Assembly: GCF_040958095.1 (NCBI RefSeq) | Contig: NC_091228.1 | Location: 6,569,200 to 6,633,199, forward strand | DNA: 64,000 nt | Reading direction: 5' to 3' | Source: Procambarus clarkii | Lineage: Eukaryota > Arthropoda > Malacostraca > Decapoda > Cambaridae | Shown: positions 20,573-30,114 of the stretch, in pieces | How the letters are laid out: the number at the start of each line of letters is the position of its first letter | How positions within the stretch are numbered: position 1 is the first letter of the stretch | Position numbers and translations under genes: made by a program | The notes under the pieces: model-generated | Databases searched by the model: none | Told to the model about the DNA's origin: nothing | Seen by the model: only the letters and a program-made list of their open reading frames with translations

Positions 20573-21042
20573 AGACGTCCACCAGCTCACAATTGGACCA
20601 TCAATCCTCGAGGATAAGGATCGACTGACCAATACCAGCATCAAAAGACATTAATCAAATTATACTCTAGAAACTGTAGATTTTATATTATTTCTGCTGA
20701 AACCTAACTGGCATGAGTCCAACCGATGACTCCATTACATTAGCTGTTCATTACAGAGCTGTAATGTTTGCTGCGGGTTATGCAGTATTATACATGTGAT
20801 GGGATGATTGTCTCACATTTCCACTTGAATACGAAATGATGTATCAATTATACTTTCCCTGGGTAGTGTTATTTTCTGATTGTTTAGGCCTTTAAAGTGT
20901 GGAAAATGGCTTATTCATCTCAAATTTTGCTCTGACTTTTGCCTCAGCTTAGAGACGATGTCTTGAAGGCACCCGAGGGCTGCCGACTCCTTATCTTGAG
21001 CTGGGTCACTGCCACACAGCTCTAAACAGGTCGCCAGTCTTC
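20573..21042. other. No gene seen
   Basis: AT-rich single-copy-looking sequence with no open frame of note, splice pair or repeat I recognise. Confidence 0.5.
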
Positions 21043-21054
21043 AAGGAACCTTCA

Positions 21055-21147
21055 TGACCAAAGATCACACTCCCAAAAAAATCTACCACTTACGGGCTAT
21101 TCATGCCCGTGCCTCCTCTTGGGTGGCTTAATCGTCATCAATCATTT
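21055..21147 (+). mobile_element. Multi-hairpin SINE, 5'-truncated, 12-bp target duplication
   Basis: Retains ACGGGCTATTCATGCCCGT and the CCTCCTCTTGGGTGG stem, ending CAATCATT. AAGGAACCTTCA lies at 21043-21054 and 21148-21159. Confidence 0.82.
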
Positions 21148-21214
21148 AAGGAACCTTCAGGACGTCCTCCCTAAGCTGATCCAGGCATAGGTCAGAGCAA
21201 AATGTTAAGGGAAT

Positions 21215-21280
21215 GTATGTTGACCAGACCACACACTAGAAATTGAAGGGACGACGACGTTTCGTCGTCGTCGACGAAAC
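21215..21280 (+). mobile_element. Palindromic retroposon fragment
   Basis: First arm from ATGTTGACCAGACC through GACGACGACGTTTCGTCG, then unrelated sequence. Confidence 0.65.
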
Positions 21281-21545
21281 AAATGGCTTATGTAACCCAC
21301 GGTGGGAATGTGGGTTACATTCCAAGTGGGAATGTAACCCACGTTGCATATTCTGGGAGGACGAAGCAATTTATAAACAACACTTACTAACCAGGAACAA
21401 AAACTGTGTTGCATATTATAATTGCAACACAACATTGATTCCTTGTGTATAATTGAGCCATTTATCCCCCGAGAGAAAAGTTTCCTCCGTGATAGCGAGG
21501 AGCTGTTTCTTGGTTGACTTCAGCGGTCTTGAGACTAATTACGTC

Positions 21546-22043
21546 TCATGAGGGCCTTCCTGGAGTGTGTGCACAAGTGAGGGCCTTCCTGGAGTGTGTA
21601 CACATGTGAGGGCCTTCCTGGAGTGTGTACACATGTGAGGACCTTCCTGGAGTGTGTACACATGTGAGGGCCTTCCTGGAGTGTGTACACATGCGAGGGC
21701 CTTCCTGGAGTGTGTACACATGCGAGGGCCTTCCTGGAGTGTGTACACATGTGAGGGCCTTCCTGGAGTGTGTGTACACACGTGAGGACCTTCCTGGAGT
21801 GTGTACACATGTGAGGACCTTCCTGGAGTGTGTACACATGCGAGGGCCTTCCTGGAGTGTGTGTACACATGTGAGGGCCTTCCTGGAGTGTGTTCACATG
21901 TGAGGGCCTTCCTGGAGTGTGTTCACATGTGAGGGCCTTCCTGGAGTGTGTTCACATGTGAGGACCTTCCTGGAGTGTGTGTACACATGTGAGGGCCTTC
22001 CTGGAGTGTGTACACATGTGAGGGCCTTCCTGGAGTACATACA
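21546..22043. repeat. 29-31-bp minisatellite
   Basis: About 17 units of GTGAGGGCCTTCCTGGAGTG + TGTACACAT. Some units carry an extra GT. Frames on both strands stay open through it but only spell the repeat. Confidence 0.95.
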
Positions 22044-22490
22044 CTCGAGTCACTACTGTGTGACCATAGCCTCCAGAAGTGTGGTGCGCCTCAGATATGA
22101 TTCCACACAGAATACTTGTCTGTGAACGTGTTGTAATTTATCTCTGTACTGGAGTGCTTGTGCTCGGATTATTGTGCTCGGAAATAATTGACTCTACGCC
22201 TGTGTTTGTGGAGAATAGCCCTACCAGTGGAGTTGAATAGAACACACACATTCTTGTACATATATTTTATATTCTGTGTGGTTAATGTTCTTTGAGGAAT
22301 AAAAGTGATTAAACTAAATATATATTTCATTAGCGTGTCTGATACATTGTAGAGCATGATCTAATTTTGTTGGTGATACAACCATAGAGGCAGGCTATGT
22401 TAGAAGCACACTTGCAGAACCTGGTAGAGCTACAATGGCCAAGTTTGATGGAACCACTATGGCAGTGACTGATAGTCATTATGGCATGGA
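22044..22490. other. No gene seen
   Basis: AT-rich spacer between two minisatellites. No supported exon. Confidence 0.5.
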
Positions 22491-22493
22491 GTG

Positions 22494-22897
22494 AAAGAGC
22501 CACTATGGCAGGTATTGATAGAGCCACTATGGCAGGTATTGATAGAGCCACTATGGCAGGTATTGATAGAGCCACTATGGCAGGTATTGATAGAGCCACT
22601 ATGGCAGGTATTGATAGAGCCACTATGGCAGGTATTGATAGAGCCACTATGGCAGGTATTGATAGAGCCACTATGGCAGGTATTGATAGAGCCACTATGG
22701 CAGGTATTGATAGAGCCACTATGGCAGGTATTGAAAGAGCCACTATGGCAGGTATTGATAGAGCCACTATGGCAGGTATTGATAGAGCCACTATGGACAG
22801 GTATTGATAGAGCCACTATGGCAGGTATTGATAGAGCCACTATGGACAGGTATTGATAGAGCCACTATGGCAGGTATTGATAGAGCCACTATGGCAG
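22494..22897. repeat. 24-bp minisatellite
   Basis: About 17 units of TATTGATAGAGCCACTATGG + CAGG. Since 24 is divisible by 3, several frames stay open and spell 8-residue repeats (AIVALSIP on the minus strand). No splice or start context suggests a protein. Confidence 0.95.
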
Positions 22898-23580
22898 GCC
22901 ACTGTGAAACAGCAACGGTAGATTAAAAGGGAATTAAACGGCCGGAATATTAGAGGAGACAGAGTGCACATGGCAAGGCTGAGAGTGCATGACGAGACAC
23001 CAAAGGCCCCAGAAGAGAGTGACAGGAATGCTGTCATGACAAATGCTAATTAACCACTTCGCTCATTATCACAATCACTGTGTATATCACCATCATTACA
23101 TATTGTTAACTGTTAAGTATTTTGGCTCCTGCAATGTTGCTAACCTTATGTCTGCATGTTTTAGCACTAAGTAATTATGTATTAAAATTATAATCTAGGC
23201 ATGATATCAACGTAACAAAATCAACAAGACGTTGCAATTTACCTCAATAAAGCTTAAAGTCACTTGTAATTTGCTTTATTTTCCAAAATCTTTATTCCAT
23301 ATATAGAAAATATGATAGACGATAAGAAAATAAATAGGAGCCATGAGGGAGGATTCGAACCTGCACACTGGGTACTCCCAACCACACGCCTTAAATCACT
23401 GTAGCACGACATGCTAAAAGCAATGCAACTTAGTGGATTCTTCTGAAGCCTATAGGGGGTCCCGAGGCTTCCACTGAAACCAAGTCAGGGTTTCTCACAC
23501 TGCCTGTAGGCACTCCAGCTGTGGTATATAGTGGTATATTCAGGGGCTTGGCGCTTGCCACTGATACCTCTTTCCCTCCG
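22898..23580. other. No gene; one tRNA-like SINE trace
   Basis: Mostly AT-rich. At 23340-23415 the minus strand reads as a tRNA-like unit with box B GGTTCGAATCC. A weaker relative lies at 24000-24060. Confidence 0.5.
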
Positions 23581-23585
23581 GCTGT

Positions 23586-23940
23586 GACCCAGGAGTTCTT
23601 CCACTAACGCGTCACTAACAGAGAGTGGGAGTTCTTCCACTAACGCATCACTAACAGAGAGTGGGAGTTCTTCCACTAACGCATCACTAACAGAGAGTGG
23701 GAGTTCTTCCACTAACGCATCACTAACAGAGAGTGGGAGTTCTTCCACTAACGCGTCACTAACAGAGAGTGGGAGTCCTTCCACTAACGCATCACTAACA
23801 GAGAGTGGGAGTCCTTCCATTAACGCGTCACTAACAGAGAATGGGAGTTCTGCCACTAACGCGTCACTAACAGAGAGTGGGAGTCCTTCCACTAACGCGT
23901 CACTAACAGAGAATGGGAGTTCTGCCACTAACGCATCTTC
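23586..23940. repeat. 36-bp minisatellite
   Basis: About ten units of AGTTCTTCCACTAACGCATC + ACTAACAGAGAGTGGG. The minus-strand frame spells a 12-residue repeat (ALVEELPLSVSD). This is a tandem array, not a recognised protein. Confidence 0.93.
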
Positions 23941-24300
23941 AAATGCACAAAGAAATCCCATTAACTGGATGTATCCATAAGGATATCAATAGGATAAAGG
24001 AGGACTGGAACCTGCACACTAGGGACTCCCAGGCCAACCTGTCCTCACACTAGGCTGTTTAAAGCAGCGGCCGTCCTCCCCAGACGCATTCATCAATTTT
24101 AGCTGTGTATTAAAAATTGGTTTGTTCGCATATATACATTAATTATTATTATACATAAAAATTCTAAGTATAGTTAGGCGTAGGTTAGGTTAGGTGTTTA
24201 GGTTCTGTTGGCGATTATTTGTATTTCCAATACGTATGTGAAGCATCAACTCGTCCTCGACTCAAGGCCATTACATCTCCCCGGCCCGACCTCCAAAGAC

Positions 24301-24477
24301 TCGACCATTTGGTCACCATTTGGTCCGGGAGACATCCACCGTCACGCAGAGTGCAGTCGCACCTCCACAGATCTCCAGTATCATCTCTTGATACTGGTAA
24401 TGGCTCAAAGGGCCACCACTTACGGGCTATTTATGCCCGGGCCACCTTGGGTGGCTTAATCTTTATCAATCAATCAA
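24301..24477 (+). mobile_element. Multi-hairpin SINE, full-length reference copy, 9-bp target duplication
   Basis: Reading 5' to 3' it has a head with a doubled CCATTTGGT phrase, a GGGAGACATC(T)CCC palindrome (one change here), GTGCAGTCGCAC, a CAGTATC...GATACTG stem, ACGGGCT...GCCC, a CCACC...GGGTGG stem and a TTAATCTTTATCAATCAATC tail. The RNA would fold into about five hairpins in a row. TCCAAAGAC flanks it at 24292-24300 and 24478-24486. I see no tRNA box B. More than 20 copies in this window share the 3' half and tail. Confidence 0.9.
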
Positions 24478-24487
24478 TCCAAAGACC

Positions 24488-24790
24488 CAAAAGTGATTCC
24501 ATGCACCCGCCAAACCCCCTGTTTACCCAAATCTTTACAATCTGACGAATCTTTACACCAAAATATGTTGATATACCATTTAATGACTCCAAAAGCTCCT
24601 CTACGTTCAATAAAAACAGCATATTTACTACTAACCCCTTCATTGAAACCCCAATCAAAATATAATTTGAAGTTTAGCTTTCCTTGAAATTTAACGATAT
24701 CCAGTAACAATGTGTTCGGTTCCGGTGTCAGTATACTCCCTAATCCGGCCCTTCCGTCATTAACCACCGTTTAATTTGGGTGTTATTATA
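24488..24790. other. No gene; part of an unnamed repeat
   Basis: AAAAGTGATTCCATGCACCC at about 24488 recurs at 37510 (AAAAGTGATTCCGTGCACCC), so part of this spacer is an interspersed repeat. No coding frame. Confidence 0.45.
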
Positions 24791-24807
24791 ATTATACAAT
24801 CGTATTG

Positions 24808-24977
24808 TATACCACACACTAGAAGGTGAAGGGACGACGACGTTTCGGTCCGTCCTGGACCATTCTCAAGTCGATTGAGAATGGTCCAGGACGGACCGAA
24901 ACGTCGTCGTCCCTTCACCTTCTAGTGTGTGGTCTGGTCAACATACTTTAGCCACGTTATTGTGACTCATCGCCTGC
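24808..24977 (+). mobile_element. Palindromic retroposon, reference copy, 12-bp target duplication
   Basis: Arm 1 (ACCACACACTAGAAGGTGAA ... CAAGTCGATTG) is followed by its inverse and then an asymmetric tail of about 36 bp, AACATACTTTAGCCACGTTA + TTGTGACTCATCGCCTGC. ACAATCGTATTG flanks it perfectly at 24796-24807 and 24978-24989. The arms are about 75 bp and nearly perfect. There is no open frame, tRNA-like promoter or poly(A). In the family the tail end is constant and the other end varies. Confidence 0.93.
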
Positions 24978-25162
24978 ACAATCGTATTGCTTTTAACTGA
25001 CCCGTCTCATTCATTATCTTTTTCTTTTGCAGTGGCACAATCACCACATTTGTCAAAACAAATGAGCGTTACATTCCTCCCATAGTGGAGTTGATGGTTT
25101 CTTAGGCAATGGAATACATTATTGCACGACATCATATTTTGTAACATAATAACAAAGTTCTC

Positions 25163-25501
25163 GATTGATTGATAAAGATTAAGCCACCCAAGAGGTGGCA
25201 CGGGCATGAATAGCCCATAAGTGGTGGCCCTTTTGAGCCATTACCAGTATCAATAGATGATACTGGAGATGTGTGGAGGCGCGACTGCACCCTGCGTGAC
25301 GGGAGATGTCTCCCGGACCAAATGGTGACCAAATGAGAGAGAGAAGATTAAGCCACCCAAAAGGTGGCTTGGGCATGAATAGCCCATAAGTGGTGGCCCT
25401 TTTGAGCCATTACCAGTATCAATAGATGATACTGGAGATGTGTGGAGGCGCGACTGCACCCTGCGTGACGGGAGATGTCTCCCGTGGTGACCAAATGGTG
25501 G
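25163..25501 (-). mobile_element. Tandem dimer of the multi-hairpin SINE in one 11-bp target duplication
   Basis: Two head-to-tail units (about 25163-25336 and 25346-25501). ACAAAGTTCTC occurs once on each side of the pair (25152-25162 and 25502-25512) and not between the units, so they arrived together or duplicated after insertion. Confidence 0.85.
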
Positions 25502-25619
25502 ACAAAGTTCTCATATATCCTCTCTTGATATACCTCATGGTACGTTGTTCATATCTTCCTACATTGTGTAACGAGTCGCATGGATTTGTACTCACTGGAT
25601 TTGTGCGCCCCTTGAGAGA

Positions 25620-25735
25620 CTTGATTGTTGTTGTTGTTGTTTAAGATTCAGCTACTGGGTACTAAAAGTTCCAAGTAACACGGGCTATGGTGAGCCCGTA
25701 GTGGGCTTACCTGGCACAGGAGCGGGGCTGAAACT
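25620..25735 (+). mobile_element. 'GGGCTATGGTGAGCCC' SINE-like repeat
   Basis: Full copy from (GTT)n through AGATTCAGCTACTGGG to GGCACAGGAGCGGGGC. Confidence 0.78.
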
Positions 25736-25744
25736 TTTTTGGAG

Positions 25745-25907
25745 GGGCTTGAAGTAGAGGGAGGTAGAAATAGCCTAAGCTACTCTATCCCTTTGAGATG
25801 TATTTTATTGTCTCAATAAAATTGGGTGGTTATAGATAGGAGCTGCCTCGTATGGGCCAATAGGCTTTCTGCAGTTACCTTTGTTCTTATGTTCTTATGT
25901 TCAATAA
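25745..25907 (+). mobile_element. Two LINE/retroposon 3' ends side by side
   Basis: First the GCCTAAGCTACTCTATCCCT...CTCAATAAA tail family, then a CR1-like LINE tail (GGAGCTGCCTCGTATGGGCC, CTGCAGTTACC, TTCTTATG repeats). Confidence 0.65.
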
Positions 25908-25949
25908 ACGTACTTGAACGTACCGAGTGGATTAATTGATTACCTTCCC

Positions 25950-26130
25950 AAGCCTCTCATTAGTCTAATCACCAAGGCTATATTTATCACAGGAATTCTA
26001 TCCCCAATACTTTAAATACAATTCCGTTCTCATTACCTGAATCATAGCGTTTCTTGGGCATCCTAAGATTACTTTCGTGGCTTAATTTTGTACCTTCTAA
26101 AACCTCTTTAGTCTATCAAAACAAGAAATG
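25950..26130 (-). pseudogene. Decayed LINE reverse transcriptase fragment
   Basis: The minus strand reads KVQN, a stop, then ATKVILGCPRNAMIQVMRTEL-like sequence. The 'VQNxAxxxILGCPRNA' block is typical of a segment C-terminal to the reverse transcriptase core of I/Nimb-type LINEs. Only this short segment is readable. Confidence 0.5.
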
Positions 26131-26180
26131 ACAGGTGCAGCATAATCAGAGATTTCACAGTACTGAGGTATATTATACGT

Positions 26181-26357
26181 GTGTAGGCGATGAGTCACAA
26201 TAACGTGGCTAATGTTGACCAGACCACACACTAGAAGGTGAAGGGACGACGACGACGTTTCGGTCCGTCCTGGACCTGGATCATCAAGTCGCGTGAACGA
26301 CGTTACAATGGTCCAGGATAGACCGAAACAGTGTCGTGTCTCAGTATTCTGTGTGGT
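26181..26357 (-). mobile_element. Palindromic retroposon, decayed
   Basis: Tail GTAGGCGATGAGTCACAATA on the left and first arm clear; the inverse arm is heavily changed (ATGGTCCAGGATAGACCGAA). An older copy. Confidence 0.7.
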
Positions 26358-26714
26358 GTGGTCATACTCTCTTCAGCTAAAGAACAATTTTGCAATTCTT
26401 AGCAGATCTGAGTGGCATTCAAGGTTCTTTGATTTGTTCAATGTAGCTCATCAATTTTTCCATGCTGGCAATTTACAGAATTCTTCATCACTATTGTAAT
26501 TAAAAAGAAAACGCTTCAAGTTATTGACTTGATCAAAACACTACACGTCCACATCATCAACCTCTATGCACAGTTACAAACCCATTAAGATTTCAACTTA
26601 GATTCAACAGAGCAGAAGAAGTTGTTAAACACATATGGCAAAATCTTACTGAAGCGACCATACGAGTCATAAATACTCATACTCCACCCAAGTAAAACAG
26701 AAACAAGCAACACT
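26358..26714. other. No gene seen
   Basis: AT-rich spacer. Short open frames without support. Confidence 0.45.
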
Positions 26715-26715
26715 T

Positions 26716-26963
26716 AGTGGGCCAGCCAGAGGCTTAGGGCCCGCGCAGAGGGCCAGCCAGAGGATTAGGGCCCGCGCAGAGGGCCAGCCAGAGGCTTAGG
26801 GCCCGCGCAGAGGGCCAGCCAGAGGCTTAGGGCCCGCGCAGAGGGCCAGCCAGAGGATTAGGGCCCGCGCAGAGGGCCAGCCAGAGGATTAGGGCCCGCG
26901 CAGAGGGCTAGCCAGAGGATTAGGGCCCGCGCAGAGGGCCAGCCAGAGGCTTAGGGCCCGCGC
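26716..26963. repeat. 31-bp minisatellite
   Basis: Eight units of GGGCCAGCCAGAGGCTTAGG + GCCCGCGCAGA. GC-rich, unlike its flanks. Confidence 0.93.
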
Positions 26964-27402
26964 AGGAATATCCCAGCAAAAAAAAAAAAAATCAACCTCT
27001 ACCCAGTTATCAAACACTGGACACACGGCTCCAAATTCCAATTTGATATTTCACTCAAGGTCATCCACTTCAAACAAGAAAACTCTTACATTGCCTTCTT
27101 CCACTTACCTAAATACTCCACCTTAATCGGGTAGCTTAATCTTCATCATCTTTCCGTGTATGAAACACAGACATTAATAAGAGCACATGGCACAGGTATA
27201 TCTCACTCACTTCATTCTCAAAGAATTCTTTATACTTGGATTGTTTGGGGCGTTTATGTTCCGGAAAACGTCAACAGATCACAATAACAAGTAGTAAAAG
27301 CGGCCACAAGCCCTCACCGTCAGGTGTCAGAGCTGGGTCATGACTGGGGTGGGGGCGAGACAGGCTGGAAGACCACATAACCACCCCACCACCCCCTGCA
27401 TG

Positions 27403-27484
27403 CCGGTTTACGGGCTCACCATAGCCCGTGCTACATGGACACTTCGTCCTGATTAGCTAAATCTTTAACAACAACAACAACACC
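27403..27484 (-). mobile_element. 'GGGCTATGGTGAGCCC' SINE-like repeat, variant tail
   Basis: CGGGCTCACCATAGCCCG hairpin, then CTACATGGACACTTCGTCCT and (CAA)n. The same variant occurs at 41284 and 54113. Confidence 0.7.
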
Positions 27485-27607
27485 CCCTGCCGGTAGTGTG
27501 TGTAAATACTGGTAAATAATATAGCAAGACGGGGCTAGATTTATTACTGAAAAATTGCAAAACCGCCTTACATGCATGATAAGGATAACAAATGCCAATA
27601 ATTATGT

Positions 27608-27872
27608 GATGAATGGCAATTTCATGCAGTTACAAAAGACGCTAATTATGAAAAAAAGCGTAGTATTAGCACTGAACCAGCCAATTAGATCATTTTTTTA
27701 TGTGATGGAAGCTGAAATTCTGGACTTTTGGAGAATGATAAATGATAAATGGCAATTTCATACAGTTACAACAGTATTAATTATGAAAAAAGCGTAGTAT
27801 TAGCACTGAACCAGCCAATTAGATAATTTTTTTATGTGATGAAAGCTGAAATTCTGGACTTTGAGAATTTTT
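27608..27872. repeat. Direct duplication of about 130 bp
   Basis: The block AATGGCAATTTCATGCAGTT ... GCTGAAATTCTGGACTTT occurs twice, about 136 bp apart, with a few differences. Confidence 0.8.
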
Positions 27873-28131
27873 TTTTAAATTCTTTTCGGACTCGAATGTT
27901 GGCACCTGAATCCAGGACATGTTCTAGAAAATATGGACGGATGGTAACTTGAGTTTTATGTAATTTTCTTTTTTGATGTGATGCTGTTTTTTTTTATACT
28001 GGATGATCTTTTAATTAAAGTTGTAGCAAATGAGTCGATCTCCTTAATTAGTTCTTCGTAAGAGGCTTTCTGCCATTACTGGCTAATTAGTATCCTGCGA
28101 AGGTTTAATGCGACCAAAACGACTAATTAGT

Positions 28132-28329
28132 GCAGGCGAGGAGTCACAATAACGTGGCTGAAGTATGTTGACCAGACCACACACTAGAAGGTGAAGGGAC
28201 GACGACGTTTCGGTCTGTCCTGGACCATTCTCAAGTCGATTGTGAGAATGGTCCAATCGACTTGAGAATGGTCCTGGACGGACCGAAACGTTGTCGTCCC
28301 TTCACCTTCTAATGTATGGTGTGGTCAAC
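28132..28329 (-). mobile_element. Palindromic retroposon, perfect 13-bp target duplication
   Basis: Tail on the left (GCAGGCGAGGAGTCACAATA), two long arms. ACGACTAATTAGT at 28119-28131 and 28330-28342. Confidence 0.92.
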
Positions 28330-28378
28330 ACGACTAATTAGTTCCTCCTCGCTAAAGACTAGCAGGTGAGGCTTCGTG

Positions 28379-28492
28379 TACAGGCGAGGAGTCACAATAA
28401 CGTGGCTAAAGTAAGTTGACCAGACCACATACTAGAAGGTGAAGGGACGACGACGTTTCGGTCCGTCCTGGACCATTCTCAAATCGATTGTC
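28379..28492 (-). mobile_element. Palindromic retroposon, tail plus one arm
   Basis: Begins ACAGGCGAGGAGTCACAATA, runs to CTCAAATCGATTGTC, then stops at the loop. Equivalent to the one-armed copy at 10272-10387. Confidence 0.8.
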
Positions 28493-28590
28493 ATCTGTGA
28501 GGCTCATCACTGATCATCATAAGAACATAAGAACATAAGAACAAAGGTAACTGCAGAAGGCCTATTGGCCCATACGAGGCAGCTCCTATT

Positions 28591-28890
28591 CTATAACCAC
28601 CCAATCCCACTCATATACTTGTCCAACCCGTGCTTGAAACAATCGAGGGACCCCACCTCCACAATGTTACGCGGCAATTGGTTCCACAAATCAACAACCC
28701 TGTTACTGAACCAGTATTTACCCAAGTCTTTCCTAAATCTAAACTTAACCAATTTATATCCATTGTTTCGTGTTCTGTCCTGTGTTGATACTTTTAATAC
28801 CCTATTAATATCCCCCCGGTTATGTCCATTCATCCACTTGTAAACCTCTATCATGTCACCCCTAACTCTTCGCCTTTCCAGTGAATGCAA
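28591..28890 (-). CDS. LINE ORF2, C-terminal segment
   Basis: Reads MHSLERRRVRGDMIEVYKWM through FRFRKDLGKYWFSNRVVDLW to the stop near 28591. It continues the reverse transcriptase C-terminus after a one-base loss near 28925 (the intact wording is seen in the 2.6-kb copy). Confidence 0.85.
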   Translation of the reverse strand: MHSLERRRVRGDMIEVYKWMNGHNRGDINRVLKVSTQDRTRNNGYKLVKFRFRKDLGKYWFSNRVVDLWNQLPRNIVEVGSLDCFKHGLDKYMSGIGWL

Positions 28891-28901
28891 CTTAAGCTTT
28901 G

Positions 28902-29597
28902 TTAATCTTTCTTCATATGAAGATTTCTAATTTGGGGAATTAACTTAGTCATCCTACGCTGGACACGTTCAAGTGAATTTATATCCATTCTATAATATGG
29001 CGACCAAAACTGAACTGCATAATCTAAATGGGGCCTAACTAGAGCAAGATATAGCTTGAGAACCACACCAGGTGTCTTGTTACTAACGCTGCGATTAATA
29101 AATCCAAGTGTCCGATTTGCCTTATTACGAACATTTATGCATTGATCCTTTTGTTTTAAATTCTTACTAATCATAACTCCCAGATCCCTTTCGCAATCCG
29201 ACTTCGCAATCACAACACCATCTAGCTCGTATCTTGTAACTCTATCATCATTACCTAACCTCAGAACTTTACATTTATCAGCATTAAACTGCATCTGCCA
29301 ATCCTTTGACCATTTCAAAACCCTATCTAGATCAACTTGAAGTGATAGTGAGTCCTCCTCCGAATTAATTTCCCTACCGATTTTCGTATCATCGGCAAAT
29401 TTGCAAATGTTGCTACTCAAACCTGAATCTAAATCATTTATATATATTATAAACAACAGAGGTCCCAGGACAGAGCCTTGAGGCACTCCACTTACAACAT
29501 TTTCCCACTCTGACTTGATTCCATTTATACTAACTCTCTGTTTCCTTTGGTATAGCCATGCCCTAATCCAGCTTAATATAGCACCCCCCAATACCAT
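28902..29597 (-). CDS. LINE ORF2, reverse transcriptase palm segment
   Basis: Contains SGVPQGSVLGPLLFIIYIND and the catalytic FADDTK (the YADD-type box), then the segment before the C-terminal extension. Opens after an extra G in a G-run near 29580. Confidence 0.9.
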   Translation of the reverse strand: MVLGGAILSWIRAWLYQRKQRVSINGIKSEWENVVSGVPQGSVLGPLLFIIYINDLDSGLSSNICKFADDTKIGREINSEEDSLSLQVDLDRVLKWSKDWQMQFNADKCKVLRLGNDDRVTRYELDGVVIAKSDCERDLGVMISKNLKQKDQCINVRNKANRTLGFINRSVSNKTPGVVLKLYLALVRPHLDYAVQFWSPYYRMDINSLERVQRRMTKLIPQIRNLHMKKD

Positions 29598-30114
29598 GAG
29601 ACTCTATTTTTTTAATCAGTCTTTCATGTGGCACTGTATCAAAAGCTTTGCTAAAGTCAAGGTATACAACATCGCAATCCTTACCACTATCAACTGCCTC
29701 AACAATGCTAGAATAAAAAGATAACAAATTTGTTAAACATGAACGGCCATTTATAAAACCATGTTGCGACTCAATTATTAATTTATGTTTTTCAAGATGA
29801 AGACGAATTTTATTTGCTATTATAGATTCGAGTAACTTTCCCACAATAGACGTTAGGCTAATTGGTCGATAGTTAGACGCAAGTGATCTATCTCCTTTCT
29901 TAAAAACTGGTATCACATTAGCAACTTTCCAAAACTCTGGCACTCTGCCTGACTCTATTGATTTATTAAATATGGTTGACAGTGGGTCACAAAGCTCCTC
30001 TTTGCATTCTTTAAGCACCCTGGCAAACACTTCATCCGGCCCTGGGGATTTGTTTGGTTTGAGTTTTACTATTTGTTTAAGAACATCCTCCCTGGTAACT
30101 GCTAAACTCGTCAA
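29563..30114 (-). CDS. LINE ORF2, reverse transcriptase fingers segment
   Basis: Contains KPNKSPGPDEVFARVLKE, NYRPISLTSIVGKLLE, QHGFINGRSCLTNLL and the first catalytic aspartate in VYLDFSKAFDTVPHE. All are classic LINE reverse transcriptase blocks. Confidence 0.92.
   Translation of the reverse strand: MTSLAVTREDVLKQIVKLKPNKSPGPDEVFARVLKECKEELCDPLSTIFNKSIESGRVPEFWKVANVIPVFKKGDRSLASNYRPISLTSIVGKLLESIIANKIRLHLEKHKLIIESQHGFINGRSCLTNLLSFYSSIVEAVDSGKDCDVVYLDFSKAFDTVPHERLIKKIESHGIGGCYIKLD

Noticed and set aside
21535-21903. Several frames of Cys/His-rich repeats (CTHSRKA...)
   Set aside because: Spacing resembles zinc fingers at a glance but only repeats a 29-31-bp unit, with equal openness in other frames.
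22330-22856. Open frames on both strands with 8-residue repeats
   Set aside because: A 24-bp minisatellite; both strands stay open because the unit is stop-free and divisible by 3.
22494-22897. Possible CRISPR-like array (regular repeats)
   Set aside because: No unique spacers between units; plain tandem repeat in a spliced, animal-type region.
23485-23961. 158-codon minus frame with a 12-residue repeat
   Set aside because: A 36-bp tandem array. No signal peptide, splice sites or recognised repeat protein.
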